The notes: generated by a model from the letters alone, not told the origin. A stretch of 64,000 bases of DNA from Syntrophus aciditrophicus SB (GCF_000013405.1 NC_007759.1:1861001-1925000), one strand, 5' to 3'; shown: positions 37,510 through 46,439, counted from the first letter of the stretch. Program-made: numbers and translations.

Positions 37510-38520
37510 TCAACTGTTGCTCATTTCTATGAGTTCCTGAAGTTTTCTTGCGGCCTTCCCACTGTCAATGCAATCCGCGGCAATCGCCAGGCCTTCCTTC
37601 AGCGTTCCCGCCTTTTCACCCGCCATGATGGCCAGCGCGGCATTGAGGAGGACGATGCTGCGGCACGCCCCGTCTTTTCCCGTCAGAACATCCCGCGCAA
37701 TCTGGGCATTGAGCGACGAATCGCCGCCGACGAGATCCTTTCCGTCGAAGGTTCGGCCAAAGAGATCGATAGGATCGATGTTGTAAGTCGAAATGATTCC
37801 CTCTTTCAGTTCCGAAACGCGTGTCGGCCCCGTAACTGTCGCCTCGTCGAGACCATCGGAACCGTGAACGACGAATGCGCGCCGCGCTCCCAGATTTTTC
37901 AGAACACCGGCAAACATCTCCGTCAGTTTCGCATCATAAACACCGATAAGCTGGGCGTTGGCTCCGGCCGGGTTGGTCAGGGGGCCAAGCATGTTGAAAA
38001 TGGTGCGAACCCCGATCTCCCGCCGGGGCCCAACGGCGTACTTCATGGCGCCGTGAAGTTTGGCAGCAAAAAGAAAGCCGATTCCGATCTGCTGGACACA
38101 CTCTTCAACAATTTCAACCCCGGCACTGATGTTGACCCCCAGAGCCTCAAGCACGTCGGCGCTGCCGCAGGCGCTGGATACGGCTCGGTTTCCATGCTTG
38201 GCCACCGTAATCCCCGCCGCAGCAACCACAAAAGCCGCGGTTGTGGAGATATTGAACGTATTCATCCTGTCACCGCCGGTGCCGCAGGTGTCCACAATGA
38301 CCGGCGCCCGGGCATCGATGCGCGTCGCTTTCTGCCGCATGCTCCGGGCCGCCCCGGTGACTTCTTCCACAGTTTCACCTTTCATCCGCAGGGCCGTTAT
38401 GAATGACCCGATCTGAGCCGGCGTCGCTTCACCCTCCATAATGTCATTCATTGCCGCCGTCATTTCCGCTTCGTTGAGATTGACACCTTCGACCACCTTT
38501 GCAATGGACTCTTTAATCAT
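37510..38520 (-). CDS. trpD: Anthranilate phosphoribosyltransferase
   Basis: 336 residues, the usual stand-alone TrpD. PRPP site VDTCGTGGDRMNTFNISTTA, KHGNRAVSSACGSADVLEALG and the FVVHGSDGLDEATVTGPT segment are complete. The ATG at 38520 has AAGGAG 7 bp upstream. It is separate from trpG, unlike the fused E. coli form. Confidence 0.96.
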   Translation of the reverse strand: MIKESIAKVVEGVNLNEAEMTAAMNDIMEGEATPAQIGSFITALRMKGETVEEVTGAARSMRQKATRIDARAPVIVDTCGTGGDRMNTFNISTTAAFVVAAAGITVAKHGNRAVSSACGSADVLEALGVNISAGVEIVEECVQQIGIGFLFAAKLHGAMKYAVGPRREIGVRTIFNMLGPLTNPAGANAQLIGVYDAKLTEMFAGVLKNLGARRAFVVHGSDGLDEATVTGPTRVSELKEGIISTYNIDPIDLFGRTFDGKDLVGGDSSLNAQIARDVLTGKDGACRSIVLLNAALAIMAGEKAGTLKEGLAIAADCIDSGKAARKLQELIEMSNS

Positions 38521-38595
38521 ATTCAAACTCCTTCCCTCTTTTTTATTCATTTTTTTTCAGGTTTATTATTTTCCCCTTTTCCGGATCTTCGATAT

Positions 38596-39222
38596 TCAAG
38601 CGCACGCTGTTGCAGCCCGGAATTCTTCGGATTGTCCGCTTTCCTCATTGTCTGCCGCAAGCATATTCAGAAAGTTTCTCAGAATACGCTTGCCGTTGGG
38701 GGTGAGAATCGATTCCGGATGAAACTGAATGCCCTCTACGGGGAAATTCCGGTGTCGAATTCCCATGATCTCGCCATCCTCCGTTTCCGCCGTCACTTCA
38801 AAACAGTCCGGTAGGGAATCCCTTTTGATGATCAGAGAATGATACCGGCCTGCCGTAAAAGGTTTCGGCAACCCTTTGAAGATGGTTTTCCCATCATGGT
38901 CGACTTGAGAAGTTTTACCATGCATGAGCCGATCGGCCCGGACAACCTCGGCGCCGAAGGCATAGCCGATCGACTGGTGCCCCAGACAGACGCCCATAAG
39001 TGGGATCTTCCGATAAAAGGCCCGGATCACGTCCACCGTAATTCCCGCTTCCCTGGGACTGCAGGGCCCCGGTGAAAGGAAAATCGCCGCCGGTTTCATG
39101 GCCTCGATTTCATCCAGCGAAATCTCGTCGTTGCGATAGACCCGTACATCTTCCCCCATTTGTTTCAGGTACTGAACCAGATTAAAGGTAAAAGAATCAT
39201 AATTGTCGATCATCAGAATCAT
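38596..39222 (-). CDS. trpG: Anthranilate synthase glutamine amidotransferase component
   Basis: 208 residues; supplies ammonia from glutamine to TrpE. Class I triad: Cys79 in [14 protein letters not shown] and the His/Glu of [14 protein letters not shown]. It could also serve p-aminobenzoate synthesis, but the place between trpE and trpD argues for trp. The C-terminal 15 residues are variable. Confidence 0.95.
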   Translation of the reverse strand: MILMIDNYDSFTFNLVQYLKQMGEDVRVYRNDEISLDEIEAMKPAAIFLSPGPCSPREAGITVDVIRAFYRKIPLMGVCLGHQSIGYAFGAEVVRADRLMHGKTSQVDHDGKTIFKGLPKPFTAGRYHSLIIKRDSLPDCFEVTAETEDGEIMGIRHRNFPVEGIQFHPESILTPNGKRILRNFLNMLAADNEESGQSEEFRAATACA

Positions 39223-39283
39223 CTTGTTTTTCCTCGTTTCTTTATCTTTTTTGCGTTTGTTTAATTATCAGGGAATCCCCCGC

Positions 39284-40768
39284 TTAGATTTCAAAACCCG
39301 ACACCGCCAGTTCCACGGCTCGGCGCATCGCTGCAGCCTTGTTCTCCGTTTCCTGGTATTCCGCCTGCGGATCGGAATCGGCAACAATGCCGGCGCCCGC
39401 CTGAATGTACATTTTCCCGTTTTTCAGCAGCATCGTCCGGATGGTAATGCAGAAATCCATATTTCCTGAAAAGCTGAAATACCCGACCGCTCCACCATAA
39501 GGTCCCCGTCGGACCGGTTCCAGTTCATCGATGATTTCCATGGCCCGGATCTTGGGAGCTCCCGTCAGCGTTCCGGCGGGAAAGGCAGCCTTCAGGACGT
39601 CAAAGGCATCCCGGCTGTCGTCCAGCTGGCCCTGAATGGAGGAAACGATATGCATGACATGAGAGTATCGCTCGATAACCATCAACTGTGTGATCTGGAC
39701 GCTTCCGGTGCGGGCGATCCGACCCAGGTCGTTCCGACCCAGATCCACCAGCATGACATGCTCCGCCCGTTCCTTCGGATCATCCAGGAGTTCATCGGCC
39801 AGCCGCCGGTCTTCCTGTTCCGTTCTGCCTCTCGGGCGCGTTCCGGCAATGGGCTTTAGCTCGACAATACCCTCTTCCAGGCGGACCATGACTTCCGGCG
39901 AGGAACCGATCAGGACCATATCTTTCATTTTCAGGAAGAACAGATAAGGCGAGGGATTGATAAACCGGACCGCCCGATACAGATCAAGGGGATCCAGGGA
40001 CGTTTCCCCTTCGAAACGCTGGGAAAGCACAACTTGAATGATATCCCCGGCCCGGATGTATTCCTTGGCACGCTCCACGCTGTTCCGAAATGCCTCGGAT
40101 GTCATGTTCACGGTAAAATCCACGGGGGACGGCCGCGTAGATTCACGACAGGCTCCGCTTGACGGGATCTGCAGCAGAGCCGCCATGGCGTCGATTTTCC
40201 CGATGGCCTCCCCGTAAAGGTCCTGAAGGTTCTGCTCCCCATCGACATGCACACAGGCCACCACTTTTATCGTGTGTCGAACCCGATCAAAAATGATCAG
40301 CGTGTCCGTCAGAAGAAAAACAGCCTCGTCGGTGTGCAGATCATCCTTCGTGGAAGCAGGAAGGCGTTCGAAAAAGTTGACCATCTCATACCCCAGAAAT
40401 CCGACCGCTCCGCCATAAAATCTTGGCAGACCCTCGACGGAAACGGGGGAATATTGTTTCAGCAGTTCTTTGAGATACTGAAGCGGATTGCCCTGATGAT
40501 CATGACGAATCGTTCTGTTCTGCTCTTCAATGAGGACCTCTGCCCCTCGAACCCGGAAAACAAGACGGGGGTCAGCACCTAGAAAAGTATAACGTCCCCA
40601 TTTTTCTCCTCCTTCCACACTCTCCAGTAGAAAGGCATAAGGCTGTTCACGAAGCTTCATGAAAACGGAAACCGGGGTTTCAATATCTGCCAGGATTTCC
40701 CGATAAAGGGGAATAAGATTTCCTTCTCTGGTAAGTTTCTTAAATGTTTCATAATCAGGTGTATGCAT
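39284..40768 (-). CDS. trpE: Anthranilate synthase component I
   Basis: 494 residues; makes anthranilate from chorismate. The N-terminal feedback element AFLLESVEGGEKWGRYTFLG (LLES, tryptophan-binding) is intact, and the catalytic half shows IAGTRPRGRTEQED, HVMLVDLGRNDLGR, GTLTGAPKIRAMEIIDELE and RGPYGGAVGYFSFSGNMD. A GAGGG ribosome binding site lies about 10 bp upstream. First structural gene of the trp operon, 140 bp after the end of the leader peptide. Confidence 0.96.
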   Translation of the reverse strand: MHTPDYETFKKLTREGNLIPLYREILADIETPVSVFMKLREQPYAFLLESVEGGEKWGRYTFLGADPRLVFRVRGAEVLIEEQNRTIRHDHQGNPLQYLKELLKQYSPVSVEGLPRFYGGAVGFLGYEMVNFFERLPASTKDDLHTDEAVFLLTDTLIIFDRVRHTIKVVACVHVDGEQNLQDLYGEAIGKIDAMAALLQIPSSGACRESTRPSPVDFTVNMTSEAFRNSVERAKEYIRAGDIIQVVLSQRFEGETSLDPLDLYRAVRFINPSPYLFFLKMKDMVLIGSSPEVMVRLEEGIVELKPIAGTRPRGRTEQEDRRLADELLDDPKERAEHVMLVDLGRNDLGRIARTGSVQITQLMVIERYSHVMHIVSSIQGQLDDSRDAFDVLKAAFPAGTLTGAPKIRAMEIIDELEPVRRGPYGGAVGYFSFSGNMDFCITIRTMLLKNGKMYIQAGAGIVADSDPQAEYQETENKAAAMRRAVELAVSGFEI

Positions 40769-40794
40769 GCTTGACTTTTCCCTCTGCTGAAAAA

Positions 40795-40826
40795 TAAAAA
40801 GGCCGTGAAATTCTTCACGGCCTTTT
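40795..40826 (-). terminator. Second trp leader terminator
   Basis: Stem AAAAGGCCGTGAA (40826-40814) and TTCACGGCCTTTT (40809-40797) on the minus strand, 13 bp with a 4-nt loop, ending in a T-rich run (TTTTTATTTT). About 27 nt before the trpE start. Confidence 0.85.
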
Positions 40827-40848
40827 ATCCCAACCCTGTTTTCTAAAA

Positions 40849-40889
40849 CAAAAAAGCCGTGGAGGTTCCTGGGAGCTTCTCCACGGCTT
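40849..40889 (-). terminator. First trp leader terminator (attenuator)
   Basis: Stem AAGCCGTGGAG (40889-40879) and CTCCACGGCTT (40864-40854), 11 bp, 14-nt loop, followed by TTTTTTG. It starts about 20 nt after the trpL stop. Its 3' arm plus T tract (CACGGCTTTTT) can also pair over 11 bp with the 5' arm of the next hairpin, which would disable both terminators. Confidence 0.85.
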
Positions 40890-40909
40890 CAGTTTTTATC
40901 TGTTAACTC

Positions 40910-40957
40910 TTACCGGCGGACAAACCCCTGTATTGAGGCCTGCCACCACCAGTTCAT
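40910..40957 (-). CDS. trpL: trp leader peptide
   Basis: 15-codon peptide MNWWWQASIQGFVRR with three consecutive Trp codons (40951-40943), the hallmark of ribosome-mediated tryptophan attenuation. It lies about 70 nt downstream of a promoter and is followed by two terminators before trpE. The ribosome binding site is weak (GAGAGA). When charged tRNA-Trp is scarce the ribosome should stall at codons 3-5. Confidence 0.9.
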   Translation of the reverse strand: MNWWWQASIQGFVRR

Positions 40958-41033
40958 GTTTATAATAAAATCTGTCTCTCTCATTTTTTCCCTGATCGTT
41001 TTAATATTAACAAGTAACATCCAATGTTGTGAT

Positions 41034-41063
41034 CTTTTAGCAGGAAAAAAGGAATACTGTCAA
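41034..41063 (-). promoter_or_regulatory. trp operon promoter
   Basis: Minus strand: TTGACA (41063-41058), an 18-bp spacer and TAAAAG (41039-41034). Predicted start near 41027, about 70 nt before trpL. No clear TrpR-type palindrome was found around it; only a lone GTTAAC sits at 40903-40908, downstream of trpL. Confidence 0.6.
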
Positions 41064-41148
41064 GGATATTTTTTCGAACTCAAATCACGTGCCCATTGCC
41101 GTCCATCATTCCTGCAGAAAGCAAATCTATCGATAATTCAATATGTTC

Positions 41149-41178
41149 TTGACAGGGTTCGGGGGCTGCACATATAAG
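41149..41178 (+). promoter_or_regulatory. Promoter of cdaA
   Basis: TTGACA (41149-41154), an 18-bp spacer and TATAAG (41173-41178), divergent from the trp promoter. Start predicted near 41185, about 58 nt before the ATG. Confidence 0.65.
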
Positions 41179-41242
41179 ATAATCATGGATGTAAAATCAG
41201 GCCGACAGATTCCATAATCTTCAAGGTGCAGAGAAGGACATT

Positions 41243-42742
41243 ATGCTGACACGCCTCTGGCCGATACTGAAAAGCTTTCAGATTCAGGATATTCTTGACA
41301 TCGCCATTATCACTGTCATGATTTCAGCACTACTGATCTGGTTTAAGGACAGGGCATCCCGATTTGTTCTTTTCGGCATCGGTGTTCTGGGTCTTATCTA
41401 TATCCTGGCCCGTTTCTTCCAGCTCTATCTGACAACCCTCGTATTGCAGGGCTTTTTTGCCATTTTTCTTTTCGTAATCGTCGTCATCTTTCAGGAAGAT
41501 CTTCGACGGTTTTTCGAAAGACTCGCCCTCTGGGGGCGCTTCAAAATCAGCCTGCGCGACGTGGCTTCTTCCCATTCCAGTGCGGAGATCATCGCCCATA
41601 CCGCCGCAAATCTTGCCCGGCAGCGCATCGGCGCCCTGATGGTCATTGCGGGCAACGAACCTCTGGACCGACATCTGACCGGGGGAGTCCGACTGGATGG
41701 CCTTCTCAGCGAACCCCTCCTTGAAAGCATTTTTGACCCTCATTCCAAGGGTCATGACGGCGCAATAGTCATTCGGGACGACCGTATTGAACTGTTTGGC
41801 TGTCATCTTCCGTTGACCAGCAACATCCCTCCCCACAGTCGCTATGGCTTGCGTCATACTGCCGCCCTCGGCCTGTCCGAAAGATCCGACGCCCTCTGCA
41901 TCGTTGTTTCAGAAGAGAGAGGCACTCTATCCCTCGCACAGGGTGAGCAGTTGAATCAGGTTGAAAACGCGTCCGAACTGAGGAGCGCCCTGGAAGACTT
42001 TTATGCCCGTAATGCCCCTCCACGACCACAACATCCCGTTCTTGCCTGGCTGAAGGAAAATCCCAAGGAAAAAGTCATTGCCTTTGTTCTTGCCATCATT
42101 CTCTGGCTTACGTTCGGTTATCAGAGGGACTCGGTCCGAAGGGATTTTACCGCTCCCATTGAATACGTCAATCTCGCTCCCGACTGGGTGCTGGAAGGCA
42201 CCAGGAACACCGACGCCGTAGTCACTCTTACCGGATCATCCCAAGCTTTCAGGCTCTTGAATCCGGAAAGGCTCAAGGTTTCCATTGATCTCGCAAAAAC
42301 TCAACCCGGGAAGCAGGAAATCTCATTGACCGGAGACCTGGTCACAGTTCCTCCAGGCCTGACTGTAGTCGGAATCAAACCGGAACGCATAACGATCACG
42401 GCGTCGCGATTTACCGCCGTGACTGCTTCCATTGAAGCGGTTGTCAAGCTGCCTTCCAACGACTGGATCGTGCAGAGGACCACTCTTATACCGTCTTCCG
42501 TCAGAATTCTCATACCCTACAGAGAGCGATCCAGGCATTTCCAGCTGAAAACGGAACCCATTTCCCTGCATCCCACAACAGATGCTCAGACCCACACCGC
42601 CATTCTGATTATGCCAGCGGAAGTTCGTCTCGAAGGCGGTAAAATACCTGAGGTCACAGTCAACGTAAAACTGAAAAAAAGGATCAGCACACATCCTTCA
42701 CAAGCCCCAAGACCTTCCACGGAGATGACGGAAGATGGTTAG
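41243..42742 (+). CDS. cdaA: Diadenylate cyclase CdaA fused to YbbR (CdaR-like) domains
   Basis: 499 residues. The N-terminal part has three membrane helices (about 15-34, 38-60, 64-85) and a DAC domain with DGA (172-174) and RHT (204-206), the ATP-binding and catalytic motifs for making c-di-AMP. From 278 a further membrane helix (VIAFVLAIILWLTFGY) begins a YbbR-repeat region running to about 480. In most bacteria CdaA and its YbbR-domain regulator CdaR are separate adjacent genes; here both are one chain, probably with the YbbR part outside the membrane. Its stop overlaps corA by 8 bp. Confidence 0.92.
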   Translation: MLTRLWPILKSFQIQDILDIAIITVMISALLIWFKDRASRFVLFGIGVLGLIYILARFFQLYLTTLVLQGFFAIFLFVIVVIFQEDLRRFFERLALWGRFKISLRDVASSHSSAEIIAHTAANLARQRIGALMVIAGNEPLDRHLTGGVRLDGLLSEPLLESIFDPHSKGHDGAIVIRDDRIELFGCHLPLTSNIPPHSRYGLRHTAALGLSERSDALCIVVSEERGTLSLAQGEQLNQVENASELRSALEDFYARNAPPRPQHPVLAWLKENPKEKVIAFVLAIILWLTFGYQRDSVRRDFTAPIEYVNLAPDWVLEGTRNTDAVVTLTGSSQAFRLLNPERLKVSIDLAKTQPGKQEISLTGDLVTVPPGLTVVGIKPERITITASRFTAVTASIEAVVKLPSNDWIVQRTTLIPSSVRILIPYRERSRHFQLKTEPISLHPTTDAQTHTAILIMPAEVRLEGGKIPEVTVNVKLKKRISTHPSQAPRPSTEMTEDG

Positions 42743-43802
42743 ACCCGGGAAAACCCGATCGGGGAAAGTGGGCCTGCCGCCTGGTTCCCTCGTTCATATC
42801 GGGGAAAAAACTGCGGAAAAGACGAAAATCTCACTGATTCATTATAATGAACAGACTCTGCAGAGGATGGACATCCAGCAGATATCCGCTTGTGCTTCCT
42901 TTCTTCAAGAAACGGGAATCAGCTGGATCAGCTTCGAGGGCATTCCGGAAATTCCCGTCCTGGAAGAGCTCGGTTTGAAATTCGGCCTCCACCCTCTGAC
43001 CCTCGAAGACATCCTGAACACGGACCAGCGTCCGAAAATGGAGGATTATGGTGATTACCTCTATATCGTGCTGAAGATGTTCTACTTCGACAATCCAGGA
43101 AAAGTCGACATTAAATCGGAACAGATCAGTATTATTTTAGGCGCCAATTTTGTGATTTCCTTCCAGGAACAGGCCGGCAGCATATTTCAACCCATCAGAG
43201 AACGACTCGACAATGCCAGAGGACGGCTGCGTAGAAGCGGCCCGGATTATCTGACCCACGCGTTGATTGACGCAATTGTGGATCATTACTTTCTTATTCT
43301 TGAAAATTCAGGGGAAAGAATAGAACTGCTCGAACAGGCACTGATTAAAAGCCCCTCTGCCGGAATGCTTGATACCCTGCAGGGGCTGAAGAAAGAGATG
43401 ATCCTGCTGCGAAAGTCACTCTGGCCTCTCCGGGAGATGATCAGCACCATGGAGCGATCAGAATCCCCGTTGATAAGCAAATCGTCCGTTGTTTATTTCA
43501 AGGACATTTACGATCACACCATCCATATCATCGACACCCTGGAAACCTTCAGGGATATGCTGTCCGGCATGATGGACATCTACCTTTCCAGTATAAGCAA
43601 CCGGATGAACGAAGTTATGAAGGTGCTGACCGTCATCGCGACTCTCTTTATGCCGCTGACCTTCATCGCCGGGATTTATGGCATGAATTTCAAATATATG
43701 CCGGAACTGGAGTGGCGGTGGGGCTATGCCATGGTATGGGGAATTCTACTGACCATCGCGGGTCTTATGGTGCTCTACTTCCGCAGAAAGAATTGGTGGT
43801 AA
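42735..43802 (+). CDS. corA: CorA magnesium/cobalt transporter
   Basis: 355-residue CorA-type divalent cation channel. A large cytoplasmic alpha/beta and helical domain precedes two C-terminal helices. The first ends with the selectivity motif YGMNF (GMN) and is followed by the loop KYMPELEWRWGY; the chain ends in basic RRKNWW. The pairing with a c-di-AMP synthase suggests joint control of ion balance and envelope state (inference). The N-terminal 25 residues are basic and variable. Confidence 0.95.
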   Translation: MVRPGKTRSGKVGLPPGSLVHIGEKTAEKTKISLIHYNEQTLQRMDIQQISACASFLQETGISWISFEGIPEIPVLEELGLKFGLHPLTLEDILNTDQRPKMEDYGDYLYIVLKMFYFDNPGKVDIKSEQISIILGANFVISFQEQAGSIFQPIRERLDNARGRLRRSGPDYLTHALIDAIVDHYFLILENSGERIELLEQALIKSPSAGMLDTLQGLKKEMILLRKSLWPLREMISTMERSESPLISKSSVVYFKDIYDHTIHIIDTLETFRDMLSGMMDIYLSSISNRMNEVMKVLTVIATLFMPLTFIAGIYGMNFKYMPELEWRWGYAMVWGILLTIAGLMVLYFRRKNWW

Positions 43803-43850
43803 CTGTTCCGCCTGTCGTTTTCGGGTTTACGGACACACCCCACCGGCGTA

Positions 43851-43878
43851 TTGAAGAAACTCCATCTCAAAATATAAT
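43851..43878 (+). promoter_or_regulatory. Promoter of the flavin reductase gene
   Basis: TTGAAG (43851-43856), a 16-bp spacer and a perfect TATAAT (43873-43878). The start would fall near 43885, about 65 nt before the ATG. Confidence 0.6.
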
Positions 43879-43949
43879 GAATAGTCAGAGAGATACAACC
43901 GGTACTTAAAGCTTTATATGGAAACAACTTCTTAGAATCCGAGGCGATT

Positions 43950-44429
43950 ATGGAAAAATCATGGCAGGATGTGCTCGACAGGTTTCATTATGGGATTTAC
44001 CTGATCACAGTTTCATCAAAAGAAGGATATAACGGCATGATTGTCTCCTGGGTAACCCAATGTTCTCACGAACCGCCTCTCATTGCCGTGTCGATCAGGA
44101 AAAACCGTCTCTCTCATGAACAGATTCTGAAATCAGGGATATACTGCCTTAATGTCCTGCCGAAGGAATCCATCGCTGTAATCAAACAGTTCAAGATTGC
44201 AGACTGGAAGAAAAAATTCGATGCAGTCCGATACAACCCGTCGCAGAACGGTCTTCCCGTACTTGACGACTGTATTGGATATCTGGACTGTACTCTGGAA
44301 AAGACAATAGATACGGGCGATCACACCCTCTTTGTCGGGAAAACCATCGGGGGAGCCGTCATTAACGGGGACAAAACGATGACCCTGTCCACACGGGACT
44401 ATCAGGGCATATATCGGGGAACTCAATAA
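43950..44429 (+). CDS. Flavin reductase-like (FMN-binding split barrel) protein
   Basis: 159 residues of the flavin reductase/ferric reductase-like family. The opening RFHYGIYLITVSS, the FMN-binding NGMIVSWVTQCSHEPPLIAVSIRKN and SGIYCLNVLPKES match. Such proteins bind FMN and pass electrons from NAD(P)H, or, in anaerobes, from rubredoxin. Its own promoter and an isolated position give no pathway. Substrate unknown. Confidence 0.88.
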   Translation: MEKSWQDVLDRFHYGIYLITVSSKEGYNGMIVSWVTQCSHEPPLIAVSIRKNRLSHEQILKSGIYCLNVLPKESIAVIKQFKIADWKKKFDAVRYNPSQNGLPVLDDCIGYLDCTLEKTIDTGDHTLFVGKTIGGAVINGDKTMTLSTRDYQGIYRGTQ

Positions 44430-44619
44430 CCCCCTCTCATTCCGCACCAGGAAATTCATTTCAGGGTAAATCCACTTTTCCATGGATGATGCCGGATTAC
44501 GCAGACGATTGATGTTTTGTGCTTCCTTCTGAACAGGACAAGAACGGGCAAGGCTATCGAAGGTTAGAACGAAATACCGCGGATACACATCGGGGCAGGA
44601 ACGCTAAACCTTAGGTTAA

Positions 44620-44874
44620 ACTCTTAATATTTTTTTCATTTCGTCATCCATACTTCCTGCTGAATTCATTCTTTTTATCTTGCTTTCATGTGGACACCAT
44701 TCCATGGACCGAATTTTCGTGGAAATTCAATATAAATAGATTTATCTATTTGTTATCATTAACGTTATCGATTGCACAAATCTTATGCAAGTCGATCAAT
44801 AGTCGTAGTTATTGCTTACTTATCCCTTTTGTCAACAGAGTTATCCACAGACTTTTCCACAGACCTGTGGATGT
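44620..44874. other. DnaA-box cluster beside an AT-rich tract (candidate origin-like site)
   Basis: In the gene-poor gap 44430-45056, TTATCCACA (44841-44849, perfect DnaA box) and TTTTCCACA (44853-44861, fits TTWTNCACA) are 12 bp apart, with a weaker inverted copy TGTGGATGT (44866-44874). A strongly AT-rich stretch (about 44620-44800) adjoins. This is the layout of a replication origin or a DnaA-controlled promoter. dnaA, dnaN and gyrB are not nearby, so origin function is uncertain. Confidence 0.45.
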
Positions 44875-45056
44875 TGAAATCTCTCATCCTTATCCTTACT
44901 CTAATATCTTAATTTTTCACTGTTCGGGGCAGATTCCCGATACCGGCAAAGGAAAACGGTTTGAAAAGATAAAAAATTTCTTTTTTTTTGAAATTTCTGC
45001 GCTAAAAGGGAGTCTGTCCGAGGAATATATGTGCCGCAGCAAAAGGGGTTATGAAG

Positions 45057-45302
45057 ATGGATACGGAAATCATTTTCTGGAAAGCGATCGAATTGGAACC
45101 GGGGTGTGAAATGGTGCTATCCTTTACCACCAGGGAGGCAAGAAATGCCGCGGCAAATTCACTCAAAATTCGGCGTCGGCTGATGTTTCAGGAATACAAT
45201 CTTTTTGAAGCTGAATATCTCTCGATTGAAGAGGATGAAGACCCTCATGGTGCATACCTTATTAGAATCATGAGGAATTTTAATCCCACAGCGTGTGCGT
45301 GA
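45057..45302 (+). CDS. Small conserved-looking protein of unknown function
   Basis: 81 residues. GGGG 8 bp before the ATG at 45057 supports this start over an in-frame ATG at 45051. The sequence is amphipathic alpha/beta (MDTEIIFWKAIELEPGCEMV, then MFQEYNLFEAEYLSIEED), with no membrane segment. No family recognised. It follows the DnaA-box region. Confidence 0.55.
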   Translation: MDTEIIFWKAIELEPGCEMVLSFTTREARNAAANSLKIRRRLMFQEYNLFEAEYLSIEEDEDPHGAYLIRIMRNFNPTACA

Positions 45303-45399
45303 ACTCACTTTGAGAAATATGGAAATATAATGAAGAATCTGTTTCCTGATGGCTGTCTGTTTCGGGTTCAAAAATTCCACCTGAAATAGAAGTGGAAGG

Positions 45400-45903
45400 T
45401 CACAGCCCGAGCTGCTTCATCATTTCACGCATGAAAGCGGGAAAATCAGAAGGCTGCCGGGACGTGACCAGATTGGAATCAACAACCACTTCCCGGTCCT
45501 CATAGAGTGCGCCTGCCCTTTTCAGTTCGGCAGCCACTGTTTTATAGCAGGTGGCGCGTCGTCCCTCCAGAAGGCCGGCACTGATCAGGATCTGCGGCCC
45601 GTGACAGATAGCGGCGATGGGTTTGTTCCGCGCAGAGAAATACCGTGCTATCTCCAGAGCCTTCTGCTCTTTTCTCAACAAAGCCGGCGCTTTCCCGCCA
45701 GGCAGGACCAGGATCGCATAATCGGAAGGATCGACCTCATCAAGGGTTTTATCAGCGACCACTTCATATCCGTGTATACCCTTGATTGCACCTCGCCTCA
45801 GGGAAGCTACAACGACTTCGACGCCCACTTCCTTAAGCCGGTAATATGGAAACAGCAGCTCGGAGTCCTCAAATTTGTCCGCACTCAGAATCAAGGCTTT
45901 CAT
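45400..45903 (-). CDS. DJ-1/PfpI-family protein
   Basis: 167 residues of the DJ-1/PfpI class I glutamine-amidotransferase-like fold. The nucleophile Cys with adjacent His lies in AAICHGPQ, and VLPGGKAPALLR provides the nucleophile-elbow partner. Members act as proteases, glyoxalase/deglycases or chaperones; YhbO/PfpI-type stress proteins have this length. The ATG at 45903 has GGAGGGG upstream; the frame is open further without support. Confidence 0.92.
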   Translation of the reverse strand: MKALILSADKFEDSELLFPYYRLKEVGVEVVVASLRRGAIKGIHGYEVVADKTLDEVDPSDYAILVLPGGKAPALLRKEQKALEIARYFSARNKPIAAICHGPQILISAGLLEGRRATCYKTVAAELKRAGALYEDREVVVDSNLVTSRQPSDFPAFMREMMKQLGL

Positions 45904-46202
45904 ATCCCCTCCAAAAAACGCGGATTTTCTCTCCGCTCTGTCAGCCATTCTATTCAGGCTGGTTTTCAACGATGTTCCAGTTCCATGTTTCTAATCAAAA
46001 CTCATTCTCAGGATCGCGTCCGGTCAACTCTCATCATTAGTCTCAGTTTACTTATTTTGATCGGAGATCTCAATATGGTTTCCTGGTTCCGATCTGACGA
46101 GTCGCTTTGAGGAGCACAACCGGGAACACATTGACCATTAATATAAGTATTTAATTTATATATTGATTCCAGATATTCCCTGTTCTTGACTTTTCAATCC
46201 TG

Positions 46203-46358
46203 TTGAGAGAAAGTAAAATCGAACTGATTAAAGAAGCTCCTGCAAGATTTTTCAATTATCGTCCATATTTCGACGGACTCTCAATTTCGCACACCTCTGA
46301 GGCAGACGCCCAGCATATGCGGACTCTGTTATTTGACGCTGATGGAAAGCAGGTTTAA
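46203..46358 (+). CDS. Possible 51-residue protein with TTG start
   Basis: A short frame beginning with TTG reads as convincing protein (KIELIKEAPARFFNYRPYF, later DGKQV) without rare-codon clusters. It lacks a strong ribosome binding site and a known family. It could be a small gene or the relic of a longer one. The rest of the 45904-46439 gap is AT-rich with nothing else supportable. Confidence 0.3.
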   Translation: MRESKIELIKEAPARFFNYRPYFDGLSISHTSEADAQHMRTLLFDADGKQV

Positions 46359-46439
46359 AATCATAAAATAAACATTACTCTTTGTTTGCAGGGTAAGATG
46401 GCAGCATTTTGAATGCCGCTCTACATGCGGAGGTAGAAC

